A stretch of DNA of 64,000 nucleotides from Verpa conica (GCA_033030425.1 JAUFSD010000003.1:2728001-2792000), one strand, 5' to 3'; shown: positions 43,584 through 57,110, counted from the stretch's first letter. The notes: generated by a model not told the origin, from the sequence alone. Made by a program: numbers and translations.

Positions 43584-45860
43584 ATGGAGTCTCCCGATAG
43601 AGCCCCTCTTCGTCGGTCTACCCGCCGTCGAAAAGTACCGGTCTCTTATGCTATTCCCGAGGAAGATCAAATGGAAGATGTCGTACCCACAGTATTGCCT
43701 GTTAATTATCAACAAGGGCAGCGGCCAGAAAATCTTTCAGTCTCTCGTTCAAACACCGTGAAGTTTGAAGGTTCGGTTGAACGTGGGTCTCAGCAACCAT
43801 ATTGGGAGCTTCAGGAAGCCGAGTCAAGTGACGACTCGGATGGCGAATATGGTGTCAAGCCCAAGAGAAAGAAGTCAAGGGCTACACACTTATACGAAAT
43901 AATTTTCGTAGGAAATTCGGGAGATAAGGAGGAGCAAGCTTTGGCGAAAATTTGTAGCAGTTTAGGGATTGACCTAGCTTTGTTCGATGATTGGGTCGAA
44001 GACCCAAGGTTGAAAGATCTTTCAGAAATGAATGTCCCATTTTTGCCGAATGAGATCATAATCGAAATTTTCGGGTACTGCAGAAGTGAAGTTCTTGTCC
44101 AGTGCGAGAGGTCATGCCAGAGATTTCGGGATATTTTAAAAGATACTAGGTAATTTAATACCGCCTTTCTTCTTCGCTGCTTCAATCTCTAATAGCCATA
44201 TGTTCAAGGATTTGGCGCCAAGCTCGGAATACACACTATCCCGGTCTCGAAATGGAGCTGCCTTATAATCTCGATGAGCTCAGCCTATTTGAGCTTGCTA
44301 CGGAGAAGAAATGTGATTATTGCGAGTCTGAAAAAGCTAGGCCTTATTATGCATGGGGTATTCGGTCCTGCCATGTAAGTCTAGCTATGTATGATCTTAT
44401 CTTATACGTTGGAATACTAATACGAGTCTATATTAAGGAGTGCATAAAGTCCTTGACAATGTCTATTTCAGAGTTTAAGAAGATGTTCAAGAAAAAGTGT
44501 GACGAGGAGGAAGACTGGACACCTTATAGACGCGAACAAGTCTGCAGCGCGATTCATTGGCATAGAAACCCAAATTACTCAAAGATTTGTTGGAAAGAGT
44601 ATGCTTATAACCTTATCGAAGATGCCGAAGATGAGATGCTTGCCGGCACTTTTGACGAGTGGATTAAAACAAAGCAGGTTTCAACAAGACTAGAAGAGAA
44701 ATTAGAAGCATGGGGTTCCAGTATTCAAAAAGGAATTGATATAGATAGGCTTGAAGATGAAGAAAGAGTAAAAGGGTTAAGAAGAGCCTTTTTTCGTGAT
44801 TGGTGTATGGTAAGTGATCTTTTATGCCAAAGCTGGCTTATTTACTTATATTCTATAGCGACTTCCGAGACCGATACCAGTAAATACCTTGGAGCATACC
44901 AAAGCCTATGACGCATTCTGCAAGCTCAGTAGCTATCCTACAAGGATAGAATTTATTCGTCAACTACCAAAGCTCATCGCGGAGCGTGACTATTACGAAG
45001 AGAAGGAGCGAAGAATAGAAGATCTCAAGGCCAAATATCGAGTTCAACAAAATTCAGCCTTAGATCGTGCCTGTTCCGATATTATCCAACAAGTGATAGA
45101 AGGGGGGCTCTTCCCGCCTTTGAATTGGTGCACAATACTCCAAACCGCCCTGCAGAAAATCGGGAAAACCCCTATTAAGATTAAGGTTCCTGGGGACTGG
45201 AAGAATGATTGGGACGACTGCCATTTGATGAAACTTACGCATATGCTGGATGAAAAGTTTTATCCTAATCTTAATAGTAGTGTTAGCAATGAATTCCTTC
45301 ATCCTGCTATCTACGAATTCTTCAGTAATGCGGAAGACCGTATTTTTGGGTGCCCCGACGCTTTAGTTTCTTCCCCTACAACTTGCAAGTGTAAAGATGT
45401 GATGAACTTTCGAGAGTTGGTTTCACACATGGTTTCACACAAGAGTGGCCTGCAGAATTATCAGTACATCTGGACAGACCCATACAGCGCAATCACTATC
45501 CACCCTACAATTAAACAGAACAGACCCATTGCGATAATTGATGGAAGGCAGTACTGGCAAAAGGAGCTGCAAATATGGTTCAAACCGACCCCGCAAATGA
45601 CAGAACCAGACCCCCCTACTAGTTGGATAAACCCTCCTAGATACAGCGGCGTCTTTAAGACAATTATAAAACAAAGATTAAACTCAGGAGACTTAGGAAT
45701 GATGAATCCAGGAGATATGGCATTGGGAGTAGGAGCCAGCAAACAAGTTAAGGATTGGACCACCAAAAAGAATGGGCTGAGGGACGGGAATCAAAATTTC
45801 AACCATAAGTCGATTAGAGCATACTTTTGTATTCAAAAAAAGCCTTTATTGAAGACATAA
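43584..45860 (+). CDS. F-box protein with Cys-rich zinc-binding segment
   Basis: Four exons: 43584..44149, 44209..44374, 44438..44809, 44859..45860; 701 residues; introns 59, 63 and 49 nt. Residues ~150-190 carry an F-box (VPFLPNEIIIEIFGYC ... RSCQRFRDIL), the Skp1-binding module of SCF ubiquitin ligases. It is followed after splicing by IWRQARNTHYPGLE and by paired cysteines CDYC...RSCHEC (around 215-245), a likely zinc knuckle. The rest is helical and charged, and near 535-565 in exon 4 it has CPDALV, CKCKDV and SHMVSHKSG, a degenerate finger-like patch. The N-terminus is basic, with RRSTRRRKVP, which could be a nuclear-localisation signal. The substrate is unknown. This combination recurs as expanded families in filamentous fungi and basidiomycetes, so the gene may be lineage-specific. 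All splice junctions are phase-consistent. Confidence 0.8.
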
Positions 45861-46200
45861 GTATCAAAGGCTAGGTTTTTGTTTGGGTGTTGGCTTTTTC
45901 TTTCTTTCCTCAGATATTAAAACTAAGGGTATTTTTTCGGGCGTTAATCTTCGTTCTTGGGTTGTAAGTAAACAATCTGAATCTAGCTGTAATGCAGACA
46001 CCTTGATCTAGAGTTACTTATGATAGTTCAACCTGATTCTGGGTGTTTAATTGCGACCTAAGGATCAACTGTTGACTTAAAGGATTTAATCTTTTCCTTA
46101 TAATTTTCTTTATTTTTAGTCCATCATAAATTTATTCTTGTTTTCCACTTGTCTAGCATGGAATATACTAAGAATGGAATGGATCTCAAAATAGTTAAGT
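45861..46200. other. Intergenic, 3' of F-box gene
   Basis: AT-rich; nothing recognised. Confidence 0.55.
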
Positions 46201-46497
46201 TTAAAACATACAGAAACTTGGGGTTAGCACATAATATCTTGTTAGATGGATAGCGCCCTCTAAAAACGGTGTTTGTGGAGTCAATATTTCGTGCAAAAGA
46301 CAGCCTAGAGACCACAGATCCATAGCATTGGTGTATAAATCTGCTGCTGTATAACCTCGAGGTAGAAACCCTAGTAGTTCTGGGGTGGTATAGCCTTGTG
46401 TCCCGTATCTTGTTCGGAGATTTGTGCCCTGGGCACACTTTGGTACCCTGAAATCTGAAATCTTAACTCGAGTAGATTTGACTAGCCCCCTAGGGTC
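46201..46497 (-). pseudogene. Protein-kinase domain relic (activation loop to subdomain IX)
   Basis: One open minus frame from 46497 to a stop at 46201 reads DPRGLVKSTRVKISDFRVPK, then TRYGTQGYTTPELLG and NAMDLWSLGCLLHEILTPQ. This is the DFG loop, APE region and the DxWSxGC helix of a Ser/Thr kinase. The DFG glycine is Arg, APE is TPE, a stop lies directly upstream and the frame ends just after subdomain IX. No N-lobe was found in the flanking sequence. It is a decayed fragment, not a functional gene. Confidence 0.6.
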
Positions 46498-47179
46498 TTA
46501 TGCTGCCCACTGAATTGGCAGTGAAAATTCAAACTATAGCCACGTAACCTCCTCGTAGATAGCCAGGCTTATATTAATGGGTCTAGTGATAAAGTACATA
46601 TATACATTTCTCTAGCCCAAGATTCAATATAACCTACATGTACTATACTAACCTACCTGTACATATAGATACTAATACAGCACTACCACTTTAGTTCTAT
46701 CAACCTTGCACAGTAATCATTGACAGGCAGCCTCTATGCGCCGGTCTTGGGAAAAGTCTCTGTAAAGACTGTTATGAGTTAATCCATAAGCTTACACGAA
46801 CTTTAATAAATCTGTTTAGTGTTGCCTCTCAAAGTCATGTATCTACATGTAGGTTGGTACTCAAGGCCGGGTCCCAAAGATGCCAAGGTTTCGCGCTAGG
46901 CAGGGTTACATAAGTGATGCCAAGACCGTATGTGAGATGCGCGACTTACCCTGACGTTCTTCTTTTAACAGATCCATATAGCTCTCAGGTTTCGACGGCT
47001 GTGTCTTTTCCCCTTTCTTCCCCTTCTCATTTTCTCAACACCTTGATTTCTTGTGTACCAGGTTTAGTACTGAGTTTGGTTGGCTTCACACCTAAAACCT
47101 CGAGTTACAACAAAATCGCCGTCCTCCTTCCCTCCGCTCTTTTACGAGAATTCGCGCCGGCTTAGTTACACAAGCAATA
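46498..47179. other. Intergenic region upstream of SPT6
   Basis: Holds the SPT6 promoter; TACATGTA at 46635 and 46844. The plus frame 46914..47165 is not supported. Confidence 0.55.
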
Positions 47180-50100
47180 ATGAGCACGGGCGACTTTATT
47201 GATCGCGAGGCGCAGCTAGATGATGACGAAGAGGAGGAGCTTGATGAGGAGCTCGACGGCCAGAGTGGCGAGGTACGCAGGAAGCCAGCAGCGAACGGAA
47301 AGCAACAGCGGCAGGACTTCGAAGATAGCAGTGAGGAAGAGGATGACGATGACGATGAGGAGGCTGCTAAGGTAATTCTTCTCTATAGAGTATAGCTTGT
47401 AATTGCTGACATTGCCGGTAGATCGCGCAAGGCTTTATTGTTGACGATGAGGAGGAGGAGGAGGAACAAGCTGATGGGTCCAAGGTAATGGTCAAGAAAG
47501 GGAAGAAACGGAGAAGAAAATCCCAACGCGACGAGGAAGATGAAGAGGGGCTGGATGAAGATGATTTGGATTTGGTTATGGAGAACACTGGCGTTGAAGT
47601 CCACAGAAGTAGTCAGGTTGGTTCCACTTCTAGTTCTCTGCGTCCCGGCAGGAATTGAGAATCAAGTTCGATGCTATAGTCTCTAACTTTTGAATTGTTT
47701 AGAGTAAATTCAAACGCCTTAAGCAAGGCCGTAGGCAAGTCGAGGAGAACCGCCGTAGGCAACAGTCACGCGATCTCAACGAAATTTTCTCTGACGAGGA
47801 AGACCTCGACGCTCCTGGTGAACCCGATGATGATGATGAAGGTCTCGACAATATCCGTAGCCGTGGAGGTGATAGAGGGGATGCTCGTGGGCTTGTCGAT
47901 GAATTTGCAGATTTCATTGAGGAAGATGAAGAGTCTGGAGAAGAGGGCCGTCAAGGTGGAAGTGACGATGATATGCAGATGGCTGGGCAAAGAAGTAGGG
48001 GTGGAAACCAACACAGGACCAGCTATGCACCTCAGCACCTAAATCTACGCGAAGGTGCTATATCTGATATGCAAGATATTTTTGGACGAGGCGACGAGTA
48101 CGACTTTGCACTTGTTACCGAGGAAGATCAAGAAGAAGAGGGTGAGGACAGGGTGAAAGATTTAGAGCTGAAGGATGTCTTTGAGCCCAGTGAGTTGGCC
48201 GAACGTATGCTTACGGAGGAGGACAATGAGATACGTTTAAACGATGTACCGGAACGATACCAGATCGCCCGGAAGCCATACGCTCATCTTAATATTGGCC
48301 GCGACGAGATTGATGAGGAAGGCGAGTGGATCGCGAGGTTCTTAATGCCAAAGAAAAGGCTACCAGGACATCTCCAGGAGGCCCTGGTAAAGGCTATCAA
48401 AAAGATCTTAGAGTTCTTTGTTATCGAGGAAATGGAAGTCCCTTTTGTTTTTCAACATCGAAAGGACTATTTGATTCACGCTGAGAAGATCCCGAAACGT
48501 CAATATGGTGATGGTGAGACACAATATGAGATTGTGGCCGAAAGGCTTATCTCGCAAGATGATCTGTGGGAGATCCTTGACCATGACCTTAAGTTCCGGG
48601 CTTATTTCGACAAGCGTCAGGCTTTCATGCGGACCTATGACCAACTTAAGCGTCATGCCAGCATCCAAGAAGATAAGGAGGCTGAAGATGGTATTAGAAA
48701 CGCCGAGACAGGGGACCAGGTCCAAGATATGCACGATTACATCCATTTCCGCTATCATTCGCAGCTGAAAGATATTGCGTTGACCAATGGAGAAGGCCGT
48801 GGGAACGGTTTCCGAAGACCTGGAAATGCCAAAACCCTTTTTGAGCGGATCCGGAACGGTAAGGTTTACGGTTTGGTTCGGGCTTTTGGTATATCCGCAG
48901 GACAGTTTTCAGTCAACGTTCAACTAGATCAGAAGCGTGAATTTGCAGAAGATCCTCTAGACTACCCACATTCAATGTCGGATGAGTATGTAGAAGACCC
49001 TGAGTTCACATCTGGCGAGTCAGCCTTGCAGGCCGCGAAGTTTATGCTTGCGGAGGAGATGTTCACCAATCCCAGCCTAAGAAAGGCATTAAGAGAGAGG
49101 TGGTTCACGAGGAGTTTAGTACATGTCAATGTTACGGAGAAAGGTGTTAAGAAGATTGATGAACAGAACCAATACTACGTACGCAGTCCTATTATATCTT
49201 ATACTTATCCACCGAGGGACAGAAAACTGACGTATAACAGGAATTTAAATATCTCCGGAACCAAACAATGCAGGCTATCGCGGCGCAACCTGGAATGTAC
49301 CTTCGGATGATGAAAGCTGAAAGTGAAGGGTTGGTAGAGATTAATATCGAGCTGCAAAACGAGGAAGGCTATACTCGCAGACTTTACGATTATATCACGT
49401 CTGAAAATGTTAGCGATATTGCCGAAGCCTGGAACAAGGAACGTAGAGATGTCATTGATCTCGCAATGGCAAAATTCAGGGTGATGTTCCAGAAGAATGT
49501 CAAAGATGAGTTGAGAACCGCTTGTGAAGATGCGGTAGCATTTGAATGTCGTAGGGCTTATTCAAAGGTAAATCCCTTTACTAGCTTATGAAGAGTTTTT
49601 ATTTACCATATGATACTAGAAACTTGACCAAGCACCATACAAGCCTAAAGCTTTGAAGCTTGGTGAGATTCCACGAGTTTTCAGTCTTTCAAATGGTCAA
49701 GGGGAGCGGGGGAGAGATGCTGTCGTTGGTATTTTCAGAGATGAGGACGGCCGAGTTCTCGAAAACGTGAAATATTCGGATCTCAAAGAGGAGAAATCCC
49801 GGCAAGAACTAGTCGATGTTCTACAGAGGAGGAAACCTGACGTTATTGGCGTTAGCGGTTTTAGCGTCCAGACCCACAAGTTGGTTGAAGACATCCGCCA
49901 ACTCGTTGAACAGAATGAAATCATGGTTACTGGGGGAGATGAAGAAGACGAACGGGTACCAATTGAAGTTGTGTACGTCAATGATGAGGTAGCCCGATTA
50001 TATCAGAACAGCGATAGGGCTATGTTAGACCACCCTGATCTTCCCCCGCTTGCCCGATACTGTGTTGCGTTGGCTAGATATGTGCAGAATCCTTTATTGG

Positions 50101-51938
50101 AATACGCTGGACTCGGGAAGGATATCGTGTCTATTGTGTTTCACCCTGCTCAACAGCTTCTCCCGGAAGATAAATTACAGAGGTCATTAGACTCTGCCAT
50201 TGTGGATATGGTAAATTTAGTGGGTGTTGATATCAACGAAGCTGCAAGCAAGCCTTATGTAGCAACCGTTGTTCCGTATGTTTGTGGTCTTGGACCTAGG
50301 AAGGCTACCAGTGTTTTGAAGACAATACAAGCAAATGTAAGTGCCCGCCTCTGTTCATGAAATTTACTCTTACTAATAACGTTTCAGGGTGGGAGAGTTT
50401 CAAGTCGCATTGAGCTCCTAGGTGACCGGGATAAGGGATTTGGTACGGTCGTTGGCCCGAGAGTATTCGTGAACTGTGCCAGTTTCCTCATAATTCCCCA
50501 TGATCCCTCAGATCGGAATTCAGATTATCTCGATAACACTAGAGTTCATCCTGAAGACTACGATTTAGGGCGAAAAATGGCTGCAGATGCTCTCGACATC
50601 GATGAAGAGGACGTTGCAGCTATGGTAGTTGACGGCGGCCCTGGGGCTGTCATTAATGAATTGATTAATGGACAGGAGGAAAAGGTTAATGAGTTGAGTT
50701 TGGAGGACTATGCTGAAGAGCTGGAGCGAAACTTTAACCAGAAGAAACGCGCCACACTTGAGACTATCCGCGCCGAACTACAGCACGCATATGAGGAGTT
50801 GCGGAACAAGTTCAACAGGCTCAGTACAGAAGAAATTTTTACTATGCTCACTGGTGAAACCAAGGACACGTTAGATGATGGGATGGTCGTGCCAGTCAAC
50901 ATTAGGCGTGTTACAGACCGATTCATTGCTGCTCGTCTTGACTGTGGGATTGAAGGGAATGTTTCTATTGACGAGATGCATGATGGATCGTCTCACTTCA
51001 CCCCTAGCAGCATGTATTCTGTTGGGCAAACAGTTCAGGCCAGAATCGAAAGTATCAACGCAAGAACATTCTATGCTGAACTATCACTTCGGGAAGACAA
51101 GGTTCGGAACCCAAAACGCAAGAACCCAGATGTACCGCAAGAAGAATGGGATGATGCCCGGGAGGAACGAGACAAAGCGCGTTTGGCCGTCACGAACCAA
51201 GAACAGACACGCAGTGCAAGAGTCATTAAGCATCCCCTATTCAAACCCTTCAATAGTCGTCAAGCAGAAGAGTTCCTTGCTGGTCAAAACCGTGGGGATG
51301 CTGTCATCCGACCTTCATCTAACGGCCCGGACCACATTGCTGTAACCTGGAAAGTCCATGATAATATCTACCAGCATATAGATGTACTAGAACTGGATAA
51401 AGAGAACGAGTTCACTGTTGGAAGGACACTGAGAGTTGGTGGGAGATTCTCATACAGTGATTTAGACGAGTTGATTGTCAACCATGTCAAGGCTATGGCT
51501 AGGAAAGTAGACGAGTTGACTCATAACAGTAAATTTATTTCAGGCAACAAGACTGATTGTGGTATGCTAATTTTTCAATCCTTCCCCTAAATATTCTAGT
51601 TAATGTCTAACCTGTTCTTCCCCAGAGAAATGGCTGGAGAAGTATTGTGAGGCAAACCCGAAACGGTCAACTTATGGCTTCTGCTTTGACACCAGGCACC
51701 CTGGATATTTCCACCTATTATTCAAGGCTGGTGCAGGGGCTTCTGTTGGTAGCTGGCCCGTAAAAATCATACCTTCAGCTTTCCAGTTGAGGGATACACC
51801 ATTCCCAGATATGATGACCCTGTGCAATGTATGATTCTCGTCCTCTATGATCCTGTGGGCTATCCCTTACTAATTCAAATAAAATAGGGCTTCAAAACTA
51901 TGTTCATGCATTCACAAAAATCACGTGCAAGGATGTAA
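47180..51938 (+). CDS. SPT6: Transcription elongation factor and histone chaperone SPT6
   Basis: Eight exons: 47180..47371, 47422..47616, 47703..49178, 49241..49567, 49620..50336, 50388..51561, 51626..51828, 51888..51938; 1444 residues; introns 50-86 nt. The first ~260 residues are highly acidic, with basic KKGKKRRRKSQR and SKFKRLKQGRRQ, as in all Spt6 proteins. Then come the helix-turn-helix core (YQIARKPYAHL), the central region (YYEFKYLRNQTMQAIA, YDYITSENVSDIAEAWNKER), the YqgF-like domain (PPLARYCVALARYVQNPLLE), a helix-hairpin-helix (YVCGLGPRKATSVLKTIQAN joined to GGRV), an S1 domain (DRFIAARLDCGIEGNVSI) and tandem SH2 domains (DAVIRPSSNG ... FMHSQKSRAR). Spt6 travels with RNA polymerase II and reassembles nucleosomes. 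The last exon encodes only 16 residues. Full-length and intact. Confidence 0.97.
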
Positions 51939-52602
51939 TCTACCATCGAATTATTTCTGACTTTGAGGAGGGGAAGAAAAAAAGATCACAAGATAGTGTG
52001 ATTATAAATATTATTTATTTAGATATGATGAGCGGTGCGATTGTTATTTCTACTGTTTTCGTTTTTCTTTTACAGGGATAGGGTTTATAAATAATTACTA
52101 CTGTAGTAAAATATGTACGAATACTTGGGAAAACCCGGTTTATTGGATTGCGTTGATTGTGTTACCCCAAGCTTTTGGGATAGACTACCAGAGGATACTA
52201 ATCAAAAAGTTAAATAGTCAAGTAATCGAGTATGCCATACAAAACAACTTATGTTTTACTTTTACAATTATCAGCTAGTGATATTTTAATACCTCTAATT
52301 AGAACTAACCCAACAGCAACTTAACAAGTAGTAAAACGAATAGAAAAATGGATCCTTGATTTTGTGCCCCATGGTGCACAAGGTGAATTGTAGATGTAAG
52401 CCCACAAACGGGCGACCCGATGGCTCAATTACAACCCATGGAACAAAACAATAAAAAAGATGGTATTTTATAAACTTAGATAAGCATTCCACACACTTTT
52501 CAGCCCACCCCACAAAAAAAGGACAAATGACCACAGAAAATAGAAGGAAAATGTGTCTAACAAATCATTGATATCAAACACAAACCCAAAGCAGTACTCC
52601 TT
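51939..52602. other. Convergent 3' flanks of SPT6 and SEC9
   Basis: AT-rich; no gene seen on either strand. Confidence 0.6.
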
Positions 52603-53827
52603 TTAATGGATGTTCTTGATCCTGTTGTGGGTTACAGCAATTTGGTCATCGACACGATCACTCTGTTTAACTTATTAGCACCCAGTCAGGCAAAAATGAG
52701 AGGAAAAGTACCTTCTTCATGATCTTATCGATTTGAGCATTCTGGCGGTCAACCTCCTGACTCGTAGCCATAGCCAAGTTCCTCAACCTCCCAGTAACAG
52801 ATCCCAATGCATCCAAGTTACTCTCAATCTCCCTCTCCTTCTCATCGTCACTCTCGTCACCTTCAAACTGATACTTGCTCCTCTCTGCAAGGCTCATCTT
52901 ACCGGTTGGCTTATTGTAGCCACCACCTGCACCCTTAAGCGCACCCCCGACGTGGTTCTTGCTCTCGAATGCAAACTGGCGTGTTTTATCTCTCTCCTCA
53001 CGATCACTTTGATGGCGCTCGAGAATCTTCCTCTCCTCTTCCTGTGCACGCTTTGACGAGTTGAACGGGTTCGAAACATGAACAGCAAACATACTGCCAT
53101 TCAGCGTCTTTAGCTCCCTTGCCTTCTGCTCAGCAATACGATTATGAGATGACGCGATATCGAGGTTCTTCTCCGTATTATGGAGACGCTCTCCCTGGGC
53201 GCCTAAGCGACCGAGTGTATTACGCCCCGTCTCCTCAGCCTGAGCCGCAACACGAAGAGCATTACGAGTCGAAGCGACAGACTCCTGCTTTGTGAAGCGG
53301 ATCTGCTGCTTAACAGCCTCTACATCCTCTTCCTCCTCTTCTTCGGCTGTGAGTTGTCGATCTGGGTTGTAACTAGACCCGTAACTGCCTTGTGTACCAC
53401 CTTGTGGGGCCTGCCCATATCCCCCATAACCACCCTGTTGGCCTCCTTGGGGGGGGGCACCATACGACGACTGCTGTTGCTGTTGCTGCTGCTGTCTTCC
53501 ACCAAATAGCTGCTCACGGTTGGAGTCGAATGTGGAAGTTGAATCGTTACGGCTTACGCCATAGCCTCCATAGCCCCCTCGTGATGTGTTAGATTGTTGT
53601 TGAGGAGGTCCACCGTAGCTACCGGAGGGTGCAGCTGCGTAGGTGTCACTTCGGCCACCATAGGGGTTTGCGGTGCTGGAAGGTGCGGTACTGTAGCCAC
53701 TACTAGTGGAAGGGGCTGTAGAGGGGGCCGTAGAGGGTGCTGGGGAAGCTTTACGGCCACCGAAAAGGGCGTTACGGTTGGCTTCGTCAGTGCCACTGTC
53801 TTTGGATTTTTTAGAGAAAAGGCCCAT
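52603..53827 (-). CDS. SEC9: Exocytic t-SNARE SEC9 (SNAP-25 family)
   Basis: Two exons, 53827..52712 and 52662..52603; 391 residues; 49-nt intron (GTACTT...AACAG). The protein has two SNARE helices: a Qb helix at about 185-250 (TRNALRVAAQAEETGRNTL, LGAQGERLHNTEKNLDIA) with ionic-layer Gln, and a Qc helix at about 335-391 whose last 19 residues come from exon 2 (SDRVDDQIAVTHNRIKNIH). The N-terminal ~160 residues are Gly/Tyr/Gln/Ser-rich with GGYGGYG repeats, tandem APST units and a Q8 run, and probably unstructured; NPF occurs between the helices (SNPFNS). It has no membrane anchor, as expected for fungal Sec9. It pairs with Sso1/2 and Snc1/2 in fusion of secretory vesicles at the plasma membrane. 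Losing the small last exon would delete the end of the Qc helix. Confidence 0.94.
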
Positions 53828-54273
53828 GGCTTTGGATATGCAGTTGTACTTGTAGGTTTGGTGTGATTTCTAGAGGTGTATAAGAGAGAAGGTGTATAAG
53901 AGAGAAGCTTTGGGTGAGGTGAGAGCAATTAAAGGGGAGGGTCCAGAGGAAAATTGGGGGGGGGGGCAGACAATTAAAGGGAAGAGCTCAGACGAGAGGG
54001 GTGTCTGGGGGCTGAGACGGGAGCTGAAACTATGACAGTGGCGCTGATCATTGGGTGGCTGAGTACTGCCCCGACACAGCCACTTCGAATCAAATGACAC
54101 AATAGTTCATTGGTCTAGAATAGAGTAATCTACTTCGTAAGTAATAGAAACTCCATGTCATCCCCGTTGCAAACGCTTGCCATTAGAGCCACAAAAAATA
54201 ACTTCCTACATCCCTCCTGAAATCGTAAAAGAAAGAAAAATAGTAATATTACAAGACCGCTCTAATCACATCA
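53828..54273. other. Intergenic region between SEC9 and GCP2
   Basis: Includes a G-run near 53960 and two copies of CAATTAAAGGG (about 53928 and 53971) upstream of SEC9. No gene seen. Confidence 0.55.
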
Positions 54274-57110
54274 TCACCCAGTCATAACTAAGCCCTGCGA
54301 CTCAGAATCATTACTCGCAGTACTAAGCCTAGCACAAAGCCCTAATAAAACCACCGTCTCTGTTGCCGCATAGTAATTCAACGCGTCTAACAAGATCTTC
54401 AGATGGCGTGAAAAGTTCTCCTCGTATCTAAATAGGTTGTCACTAAGCTTATCGAGCCGAGTTTGGTCGAACGTTGAGTCTTCGGAGTTCGTGTACTTTG
54501 CTGACGGAGATGCAAGGTCTGGGTCTACACTGATAAGAGGTTTGAGGAGGTGTGAGTTGTAGGATGCAAACAGAGAGCAAGTAATCATTATCTTTGCATG
54601 AATCTAAAGAGAAAACTATTAGCATAAAGTCAAAATAATGTGGATCGTGGGGAAATTTCACCTTGAGCAGCTTCGAGTTGGTCAACATGCACTCTTTCAA
54701 GCATGTATCCAAAAAGTCCACATGGTCCTGCATAAGTTCATCCACCGTCCTCACTTCACCTAGCCTCCTCATTAATGCATTCCAATTCGGCTCCACAACC
54801 TCGCTAGTGCAGAAGTAGAGTAACTGTTGTACAAATACTAGCATCCTCGCTCTCAACGTCCACGTTCGTCTTTTCCACAACTCTACCTGCGGGTACTTGG
54901 ACTTATGTTTCCATGTATAGAGCGTATTATGGTCCTGCCATGACTGAACAAGCAGTGTCTCAAGATGCCGTAGCGAGAGCAGATATCGAAATAGCAATTG
55001 ATAGCGCAGTACTGTCTTCCTTGAGATAACAAGTGACAACGGGAATGGAACACTATAGTCAAGTTCTAATGCACTGAAGCCAATAATTGGCTTATCGTCC
55101 TCCAATGAAGACGCTGTTTGTGCCCTATGTGACTCCTCTAGTGCTGTAACACCTTCGTCAATGCCGCTGACAGAGACAACACGCATCAACCACTTTGTGA
55201 GGCCGACTTCATTCATTTGGACTTTGACATCCTCCTTGAATGGGTCACTGGCGGCGATTGAACCAGGTTGGCGGAGTGCTAGGTCGAGTAGGGACTGAAG
55301 TTTACCGACATTGACCTTTTTCGCAGGTTTTTGGAGCTCAGTGGCTCCAAGCTCAAGAAAATAGGAGAAAAAGTCAGAGCGGTCGAGGAAGAAATAGTGC
55401 TTTAGTGAACGTAATCGTGCTGGAAGGGCGTGAGTTGTTAGGAGGAGGTTAAGGAGGGATTCATTGGCATGGGCGTAAGCAGAGTTAACATTATCCAGGA
55501 ATCTGTCATAACGAAGGTTAATACCATGACCTCGCCGATATAGGAGTTTGAAAAACGAACCTGATATCGTCGAAGCTCTTTGGTACGTCTTCTACCTGTT
55601 TACTGACATCTACACCTCCACATTCCCTGACTACGTTTAGATACTTCCCTGCTAACAACACTTTCTCCTTCACTGCCTCTAGCTGTGGAGGAACATCACC
55701 ATCCCTAACCGTATACCGCTTCTCCCAATACTCATCCGTATAATCTTCCTCCAAACGCTCTCTCCTGATACTCCTTTGCTCTTTCACTAGAAACTCGGCA
55801 TGAGGATCTTTAATCATCCCATGGTGGAGCCACTCATTCAACATCCCCATATACGGTCTCGACGCTTCTCTTAATAACATACTCAATAACGACCTCGCTG
55901 CCGGATCTCCCGCCATAGATGCTAGCCGATGTGTTAAAAGTCCCAATACCGACCCACCCTTACAGATCTTGACTCCCGGGACTCCTCCCGTGCCAGCAAT
56001 GTCTCCACCTTCCCGCAGCGACTCGAGAATGTTCTCAACATCATCATAGTCATCAACCGAGTCGTCCATATCATCCTCCAACATTGAATTCCTCCGCAAC
56101 ATCTCTCTCGCCAACGAGTACAACTGAAACATCATATGGCATGTCGGTAGCGTATGTAGATGCAAAATATGTAGAGTGAAACTCGGGCTCGTCTGAAACT
56201 GATGCTCTAGCTGTGCCACAAGGACCAGGTAATCCCGCAATAACTTCCGTATCGCTGCACATAATGCATGATTCACAGCGCCAAACTCCTCACGACTTTG
56301 TACTTCCACAAATGCCTCAACCGCGCCGTAGTGTGTTGCCATCTTCAGCATGGTCGTTGAAAGGTCTCGGAGTGAGGGGTCGAGGCCAGGGAGGATCCGG
56401 AATTGGGGACCATCTAGACGATCGCTTTCTTGAAGGGGGTTGTAGTCTTCGCGGAAACGAATATATTGTCCTTCGTAACCCTAGATTGTGGTCTTCGATA
56501 TCAGTGAGATGTTAGACTAGAAGAGATTTGGGGAGTGTACCATGAATACAAAGAGGAGATCTTCGAGGATTGAGGCTTCTTGGAGTTCGAGGGACATTGA
56601 TTCTAGAGGTGGAGGTCGCTTTGACGCGGGCATGGAGGATGCAAGCGGAGGGATAGATATTCGGGAAGCTAATGGAGCAGTGGTGGGTGGAATTAGGCTA
56701 GCTTCAGGATTCCAGGGAACTATCAATAATTCTCATTAACAAACTAGAGACAAATTGAGGCAATTGAACAGTGCACCTGATGGAGTCCCTCTTCCACTCC
56801 CAACACTTCCAACTGAGATCCCACTCGCCCTAGAGGCATCCCTCGATGGAGACTTTGCTCGTCGTCCCGTAGTTGTAGTTTCAGTGATATGTACCCTCTC
56901 TGTAGTTCTCTTCTCACCCATCTGTAGCCCTGCACTCCCCCTATTCGCTGTCCTACGTGCTCCAGGAGCTGGTTGAGGTGGTGGGGAATTTGGGTCTCGA
57001 CTCGCCCGGTCTGTTGCTCGTGCACGGGATGTGGCATCACGGTTTGTACCAGCACCACGGCGTGAAGATTCTGATGCATGAAAGCTCCGTGACGAGTTTG
57101 AGGAGGCCAT
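54274..57110 (-). CDS. SPC97: Gamma-tubulin complex component 2 (Spc97/Alp4/GCP2)
   Basis: Five exons: 57110..56777, 56719..56541, 56480..55561, 55502..54662, 54603..54274; 867 residues; introns 57-60 nt. The N-terminal segment has the GCP2-specific KRTTERVHITETTTTGRR (about 65-83). The GRIP1 region starts with ILEDLLFVFM joined to GYEGQYIRF and includes LRDLSTTMLKMATHYGAVEA and RPYMGMLNEWLHHGMIKDPH. GRIP2 contains DRSDFFSYFLELGATEL, GFSALELDYSVPFPLSLVIS, YQLLFRYLL, LRARMLVFVQQLLYF and DHVDFLDTCLKECML. The protein is a core subunit of the gamma-tubulin small complex that nucleates microtubules at spindle pole bodies. The start was placed at the first ATG in the frame; the frame continues upstream only through a TTG. 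The promoter region is shared with divergent PUP2. Confidence 0.95.
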
